Shown here: positions 57,276-64,000 of the stretch, piece after piece | How the letters are laid out: each line of letters opens with the position of its first letter | How positions within the stretch are numbered: the stretch's first letter is position 1 | Assembly: GCA_025267735.1 (NCBI GenBank) | Contig: CM046296.1 | Span: 18,564,464-18,628,463, forward strand | Origin: Mactra quadrangularis | Taxonomy: Eukaryota; Mollusca; Bivalvia; Venerida; Mactridae | Direction: 5' to 3' | DNA: 64,000 bases | Notes under the pieces: model-generated | Database searches by the model: none | Told to the model about the DNA's origin: nothing | The model's input: only the letters and a program-made list of their open reading frames with translations | Made by a program: the position numbers and the translations under genes

Positions 57276-58952
57276 ATTTTAAGAAAAGATCTCAACCCAT
57301 GAAATGTGAAAACAACATCAAGCAATTGATTATGACATTTTTTATTACAAACATAAAAATGAACACATTATGATGTAAAGATGCAACTAACATAAAACAG
57401 AGTACTTGTACAGATTTCTATATCATAGATATTTTCGTCTCTAACAGAAAGCACTATGGAAACGTATTATGGTACACCCTGATGATATGATTAAGTCTAG
57501 TTTAGGTTAGTCGACTTGTCATGATAACAAACGAAAATGGAATGTACGGCTGTCTACGTTAATTAACTAATCTTTCTGACATAAGTAAGTGCATTATAAT
57601 CCACATAATTCTGTACATCCATCTTCCCTGACTTACCTAGTTCTTATCCGCGCGTTGACATATTTTTTTTTCATTTCTTTTTCAATATTTTTGTCCAAAA
57701 AAGTTTGGAAATCTTACTAATAGCATCTTTGGAATCCATGGCATGAGGCTCGTTTCAATGCAGGTCAAAAATTGAAAGGAAATGGTAATTGTTATGAAAT
57801 GTGGTCATAAATTACATAAAGATGCCTACATGATAAATACATGCCTACTTCAAACTATTTTAATTGTCGAAAAAATGCCATCAACAACGAATATTGACAA
57901 AATGTTGGTTGACATGTCTTAATTGTATACATTAATACATAAGTCACGATGAAAATGAGGAAAAAATCATTGTCAAGACAAAAGTCAACATAATTTAATA
58001 AGTAGACATGGAAACTAAATGTTAATTTGAAAATGTTAAGGACATGAATATATTGTCATGATCTGTACTTGTCAGCTATTACTGAAAATGACAAGACATT
58101 AAAACTGACAAGTCAACCTATAGCAAGTCATATAACGGTAAATAACGAACATGGTCTACATATCAAATTGTACAAAATATGTTATTATGTAGTTATGTCC
58201 TTATATTTTAAGACGACAAGTTAAGTTCTATTATTCAGTAATGACCAGATTAAGACGACAAATCGTGTTCTTTTATGATAACTTGGCGTAATCATGTCGT
58301 TCTACAAGCACACATCTTTACGTGAAATGACAAAATCAGGGTGTACCATATACATTTCCATAGAGCACACACATAACTAGCAAAATTATAAAATTCGTAG
58401 GATCACCATTCTACATTCAATAAACTCAATTCCTTATTAAAAAAGAAATCAACAGTCATTTCCAGGAATTGGTAAATTGTTCATTTTATATAAAATTACT
58501 GAATAAATAATGTATCAACGTTATATAAACAATATATGCCTTAAATACTTAAATATTGACAGAATGTCACATTAATAAACTTTGTTCATCTTCTAAACAT
58601 TTAATATTACATTTAATATTACACGAAAAGGATGACTGAGTTAACTAAATGAATTACCAGGCATCATAAATTACCTTTAGGTTGTATTTTTGTACCGAAA
58701 CCAGTTTCCCCCAATAATATGGACGAACAGCAATGACTAAGTATGCATCAACATTACCAATGTTCATTCCATTCTGATTGACTGCTAGCAAACGTTTAAA
58801 TATATATTAGTTTTCAATAATAGTGACAGCCTAAGAAATTCTTACAATCACATTATCTACTAACGCTAAATGATTGCGTCTAGTAAATGATGATTGGCTG
58901 ACAGAAAAATTGATGCTAGCATCTCTAAAAAAAGTTTTATTAAATATTAGAT
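57276..58952. other. AT-rich sequence, nothing recognised
   Basis: No open frame with a recognisable domain, no splice-bounded exon signature and no tRNA. TTTATT-type words occur but do not define a transcript end. Confidence 0.5.
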
Positions 58953-59150
58953 AAATTTTATTCAACTATCAGAGGCTTATATCTTAACTCTGCTGATTTG
59001 AATACTCAATGTAGCACTTTTGTAATCATGATTTAAAAAAAATGATATCTATGTTCATGTATAAGGAATAATCAAACTAAATTTGTAATATTGAGTATGT
59101 AAATCAGCAGGGTTAATGTATTTGCCAATGACACTTGAATAAAATTGACC
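58953..59150. mobile_element. Palindromic element K, copy 1
   Basis: AAATTTTATTCAACTATC at the left against ACACTTGAATAAAATTGACC at the right. Inner CTGCTGATTTGAATACTCAAT is answered by ATTGAGTATGTAAATCAGCAG. Almost the whole 200 bp folds back on itself. Confidence 0.75.
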
Positions 59151-59639
59151 AATGCTATCAAACAAATAACCAATGTAACACAAGCAGAGATTATGCAAAT
59201 TGACCATGGATAGACAAGGAAGAGTGAGTAGACCTCATTAAAATTACAAAGTGTGCAACATATTAAAAGGTCAATTTCTACAAACTACAGTGAAACATTT
59301 ATATATAATTAATCTATGAAAATTCAGAGACATAGATAACATCAATGTCAATGTACATGTATACCTTGACATGATCTTCAAAGTGTATACAAATTCTTTT
59401 TTGTTCATCAAATTCAAAGGTAAAACTTGCAAATATTGTGAGTATGCTAGAAAGCATAGCATAATTTATGGACAAATTTAAATAAAATATTTCATGAATG
59501 AAGACAAAACTTAACAAACATAAAAAAAATATTGATTACCTCACTAATTTGTGAGTTATGGACCCCATTTTGACTCCTTAAAAGATCTCTCTGTGAAATT
59601 TTCAATAAAAACATATCATATTGACAAATAATATCCAAC

Positions 59640-59850
59640 TGTGGCCACAACAAGTTGATGATATGTTCTATGGATTATTCTAGAAAAAAATGGGGCGAGC
59701 GAGCGAAGAAAAAAAAATCTTAATTCAGTTGCTTTATATAGCGGTTTGACCAAATTTTTATGAGCGAGCGAGGAAATAAAAATATTTTTTTTGTAAAAAA
59801 CAGTCAAAATTAAGGTGCGAGCGAATCCATAGAAAATATTATCAATTTGC
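59640..59850. other. GAGCGAGCGA-rich segment
   Basis: GCGAGCGAGCGAAG, GAGCGAGCGAGG and GTGCGAGCGAATCC occur three times within 170 bp. Probably a decayed tandem or mobile repeat; no coding content. Confidence 0.4.
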
Positions 59851-59910
59851 TGCGGCCTGTTTTATTTTTCAACAGACAGATACTTTAACACTAAATGATA
59901 ACACAACATA

Positions 59911-60355
59911 CAGAATTTTTTTTCTTAACAGTCAAAACAGGAATAATTTCATGGTGATTTCTTGAGCTAATTTATTTGTCATGTACTGATATGGCAATAG
60001 CAAAGTTTTAAGACTAGGCATAACAGACAAAAAAGCTTAACAGTTTAATACTTGCTTTCTGGGTCAATAGACTATATCTGGAATTCAAATATTTGGGTTT
60101 TCCCCTCCCGTACAAACAACATTTCACCGTTACAATGAAAACATGTGTACAAAGAACAATAGGATTTAATCCATAGTTCGTGCTATTTAGCTATAATGTG
60201 TAATAATCTTTGTTTGTACTGTCTATGCACGGACAGAAAAAATCATAAATTTGAATTCTGGATTAGGTCTATTTAGCCTTAATATTCCTATTAGAGAAGG
60301 GATTCAATCACCATAAAATTATTCAAACTTTGACAGTTGAGAAAAAATTGACTAC
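59911..60355. mobile_element. TIR element I, long copy
   Basis: Left TTTTTTCTTAACAGTCAAAAC and AATAATTTCATGGTGATTTC; right AATCACCATAAAATTATTCAAAC and TTGACAGTTGAGAAAAAATTGACTA. Same ends as 24172-24319 with about 300 bp of different interior. Confidence 0.7.
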
Positions 60356-60390
60356 AGTACTTAACTATATATACGAAGACAAAAGAGATT

Positions 60391-60624
60391 TAGTTCTGTT
60401 TATTAACCTGTCACAACTTAAAATAATTACACGGTCACTGAATGTTATGTTATTTAATTTCTTTTTAACCACTAAGCCACTGATCTATATTAATTATTGA
60501 TGATCTAACTATATATGCTGTGATTTAAATATCCAAGAAATAACAAGTCTAAAAGGAGTTAAAAATAACAGATTCAGTGACCCTGTAATTATTTAAGTTG
60601 TGACAGATTAATAAAACAGAACTA
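60391..60624. mobile_element. TIR element J
   Basis: Roughly 55-bp inverted ends: TAGTTCTGTTTATTAACCTGTC...GGTCACTGAA against TTCAGTGACC...GACAGATTAATAAAACAGAACTA. 234 bp. Its inner TAATTACACGGTCACTGAA resembles the ATTTCATGGTGA arm of element I. Confidence 0.82.
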
Positions 60625-60682
60625 TATCTGTCCTTGTATAGTCAGCCATATAATACAAAACACCAAGTGATTCAATAATTGT

Positions 60683-60785
60683 AGGACAAAAGGTCCCATG
60701 GACTAAACGTCCCATATCATTTTTGACAGGGGTGGACAAAAAGTCCCATGTAGTTTTGCCAACCTGGACAAAAAGTCCCATCTCA
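60683..60785 (+). repeat. Short tandem GGACAAAAAGTCCCAT array
   Basis: Four spaced units: GGACAAAAGGTCCCAT, GGACTAAACGTCCCAT, GGACAAAAAGTCCCAT and GGACAAAAAGTCCCAT, 24-43 bp apart. Confidence 0.8.
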
Positions 60786-61718
60786 GTTTGAGCTCCCGAT
60801 TTCAACACATGTCATCACAAAACATAAACATACCAAAACTAAATTTATTTATTAGTCAAAACATAATAGCAAAACCTCAAACTAAAATAATTTACCCCCA
60901 GCATCATTAAATGTAAATTTCGCCCATTAATTCAAAGAAACAAACATTACTAATGAATATAACTACAGGCCAATATCTGTACTGCCGATTTTATCTCAAC
61001 TAATTAAAAACATGTACCAAGTAATGTGGTAAAATTTTATCCCTTTTCTAAACGTCATTTATAATTTTGTGGTAAAAATAATTTATGTGATGTCTAAAAG
61101 TAAATTCCAAACTTTGGTTAGTTTTCACTTGGTATACATACTTCCCATAATATTATCAAGCAATATTATTGATTTTAAAGATACATGTAATTAAAACAGA
61201 TTAATTATTTGTGTTTCATATGACAATAGTATTTTGATACATTAAAAAGAACAAAAAAACATAATGTCAAACTTATACTAACACTTTCGTTAAAGCAGAA
61301 TCCATAATTATATTTCTTCACAATCAGATTTTATACATCTCCATATTTTTTAAATATTGTATTCAAAGATATAAACAAAAATGAATTAATGGACCTTTTT
61401 GGTGTTAAATGTTTTAACTTTGAAGCAAAAATAAGAAATTTATAAGAAAATGCTACGTGTATGATAATGTAATTCATATAATTCATGCCTTGAATCTGTC
61501 TACCAAAATGGACCCAAATATAAGGTCAGTATTGGATTTTATTTTGATAAAGCACGTATAGTAATTGTCAATTGAAAATAAAACAAAATGTATATGCATT
61601 GTTTTGTAAACAAGTACAAGATTTTACATGGTAAAATATAAAGCCAACATTTAAAGAGTCCTCAGTTCCCAAAACTGAAGATGTAGTCACATTTCATTAT
61701 TACGAGAAGTGGTTTCAG

Positions 61719-61730
61719 CCCCCCCCCCCC
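61719..61730 (+). repeat. Poly-C tract
   Basis: Run of 12 C in AT-rich DNA. Confidence 0.85.
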
Positions 61731-61770
61731 GCTAAAAAATTGGATTCAGATTCTAAAGTCTTAATTTAAG

Positions 61771-62312
61771 AAATAACTTACAGTTGTCTATATTTTGTTG
61801 TCTAATAAAATATAGGCACGAGTTGTGATGCGCGTATGATTAAATCACGAGTGCTTTAGCACAAGTGATTTAATAAGCGCATCAAACGAGTGCCTATATT
61901 TTATTAGACAACAAAATATAGACAACTGTAAGTTATTTCGATTCTAACATCGTAAAATACATCCGTAGAAAAGATATATTTATAGAACTATTTTAAACTG
62001 TCAGAAACGTCATGCTGTTGAAATCCACCCCAGTGCAAAGGCCAAAAATAGCATTTATTTACACAATTCTCACGGATAGGTGTTTCTTATTCCGAACAAA
62101 AAATATTAAAATCTTAATTATAGAATAAAAACCAAATTGTAAAAGTCAACCCTTATAAACTCGGGCGCCATTTTCGGCTTTGCGCATTTAACGTGGGGAG
62201 TAAAATTTCAACAGCCGTCACGAGCTATATTTTGTTGAATAATAAAGCATAGATGACGTCACATTAAATAAAGAGTGAAAACGCACATGCCTATGTTAGA
62301 ATGTTCAGTAAT
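61771..62312. mobile_element. Foldback element G, intact copy
   Basis: 61771-61938 is a near-perfect palindrome. About 49 nt of each arm match exactly (AAATAACTTACAGTTGTCTA ... TAGACAACTGTAAGTTATTT), centred near GTGCTTTAGCAC. A tail with TGACGTCA at 62254-62261 and GAGTGAAAACGCACATGCC ends near 62312. The same layout occurs, decayed, at 22305-23008. Confidence 0.8.
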
Positions 62313-62460
62313 GTTCTACTACTACTATTTATACATTTATTATCCTAAGAACAAAAATGCACAAAATTGGAGTTACAAAACAAAAAAAATATTTTACTCA
62401 TAAATAAAGACTTCAAGTCTCAATCATACATGTACAGAGTAAAATTATATCACATGTAGT

Positions 62461-62650
62461 ATTGTTAAACTTTATTCAAACTGTAAGTGGTGCATGCATT
62501 AACCATACTGATTTAAATACTCACTACAGTACTTTTGTAATCAATAAAAAAGGTAACCTATATCTATGTATGATGATTATCAAACAAATTATTTAAATCA
62601 GTATCAGTTATTGTATGCATCATTGCCAGTTGAATAAAATTTAACAATTG
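62461..62650. mobile_element. Palindromic element K, copy 2
   Basis: ATTGTTAAACTTTATTCAAAC at the left against GTTGAATAAAATTTAACAAT at the right; inner ACTGATTTAAATACTC against ATTTAAATCAGT. Same family as 58953-59150. Confidence 0.75.
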
Positions 62651-64000
62651 TGAAACTATAAACAAGCTGGCTGGAAATATTTACTTGTTCACAGACATAA
62701 ATCTACAAGTCTGACAAGTTGGGCATACAAATTCCATACCCCTGAGTCAATAAGCTTTACATTGAGATAATGAAATTCTGGGAAACTAATTTTGCAAAAG
62801 GAAATCCCCCTGAAATTGTGATACTTGAATATTACCGATTTGCAAATTGTGACATTATGTAGCCAATAGGGAGTCACGTGGCTTTCAGTGATGAAAAATT
62901 GGCATGTTGGAATATGTTTTGACTACATTTTTCACTAAACAGTACACAAATTTCATAACAAGTAAAGTACACATAATATCAGGAATAGAAATTTATAAAA
63001 ATAAACAAATGTTTTGTTGATCACGTAAAACACAGTTCATTTACAATTTTTCAAAGCCGCACCAAATCAGCAAACAACTTTGACAAAACCATAATTTTGT
63101 GAAAACATGAAATAGCATATTTTAAGAAGTTCAAGAAAGTTCTATCTTTTGCACAATATCCACACATTGAGTCAATCTTTCACAATTGTATTTCAAAAAA
63201 TCTTCAAATTCCCAGAGTATTAAAAAATCTGTGTTTTGAAAAATCACATGATTTTAACATTGAATAAAAATTAGAAATTGTCAAGACGCCAGATCTACTA
63301 GAGTTTCCCTGAATTAATAAAAAATATTTCAACTGTACTTGTAAACATTGCATTTATTCAAGAACATAGTTTTATATGATTCAGATGAGATACAATAGAT
63401 CTATTAAGTGTGATCATTAACTGCCCAAGTTTTAAATACAATGTACTCATTCAGCAGGGAGATGGAATTCTTATTTTCTTCTACATGTGGGTAGATAAGC
63501 GATATCTAAAATTCTACAAGTCCTAGCTTAAAATGTGCTTGTCTAGAAGTTCAATATTCAAAACTTAATATTGAGAATGATGATATAAAATGCCATCCTT
63601 GGTAACCCAGGGTATTATTTGTCAACGATAACATACCAGTATCGTGGGTTACCGACAATGATTAAATGCATACTATAACTAAGGGCATACTGATACTATA
63701 ATAGACCACTGTTGAACTTGATTTAAACATTGAAACATTTGGCCATGCCAAATTGGAATTCTGTTAAGCGTCAACTCAAATTTGACAAACCTAGGTACCT
63801 ATTCACAAAAACACACAAACCGAAAACACAAATATTTTTACTACAAAAACAATGCGTTATATATATTTATTTCAATGGAATAACCTCATAATATGAATAA
63901 ATGTTCTGAATTTAACATAAAATGACTAGAATATATTGTATTTATGACGCGGTTATGATAAATTGCTTACGATGAATAATGTCGGTGCCGAACACAATTT
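62651..64000. other. AT-rich sequence, nothing recognised
   Basis: Short frames only, the longest being 62 codons on the - strand with no domain. No exon signature identified up to the window end. Confidence 0.5.

Noticed and set aside
57276..64000. Possible - strand gene or 3' UTR
   Set aside because: Only short frames without domains; repeats explain much of the sequence; no paired splice signals around conserved coding.

Overview
The window is animal nuclear DNA, AT-rich and crowded with short repeats. The + strand carries the 3' two-thirds of one large fibrillin-type extracellular matrix gene. Nearly every exon encodes a single domain and is bounded by phase-1 introns with canonical GT/AG ends. 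One-domain-per-exon cbEGF architecture, tRNA-derived SINEs ending in GCATTAAACCCAACA-like tails, and a short element starting TATACCCCCGCTTCGAAG all suggest a mollusc, most likely a bivalve. That taxonomic call is inference from repeat style, not proof.

Layout. 1-1656: tail of an intron with transposon-like sequence. 1657-44148: 44 coding exons of the fibrillin gene, about 1,945 codons plus the stop; the 5' third of the gene lies upstream of the window. Domain order is TB, 12 cbEGF, TB, 2 cbEGF, TB, 7 cbEGF, TB, 5 cbEGF, TB, 6 EGF, then a unique C-terminal tail. The 12-2-7-5 spacing equals that of human FBN1 from TB3 to TB7; only the terminal run is one EGF shorter (6, not 7). The tail has a furin site (RKKR), an acidic insert, a second furin-type site (RPRR), and a domain homologous to the asprosin-type C-terminal propeptide. 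44149-47050: 3' flank with a MITE and a 53-bp minisatellite. 47061-56800: about 30 tandem copies of a GC-richer 330-bp satellite with degenerate edge monomers to about 57275. 57276-64000: AT-rich sequence with palindromic elements and no gene I can support.

The introns hold MITE-like inverted-repeat elements, large hairpins, SINE pieces and minisatellites. Several of these end within about 30 nt of a 3' splice site, and one appears to supply part of a 5' splice site. These element/splice-site contacts, the two-step furin layout of the C-terminal tail, and the block-duplicated satellite with a local template-switch inversion are the most interesting observations.

There is only one supported gene, so there is no gene-to-gene pathway here. 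Its product would be a secreted, disulphide-rich, calcium-stabilised rod that polymerises into 10-nm microfibrils after C-terminal furin cleavage.
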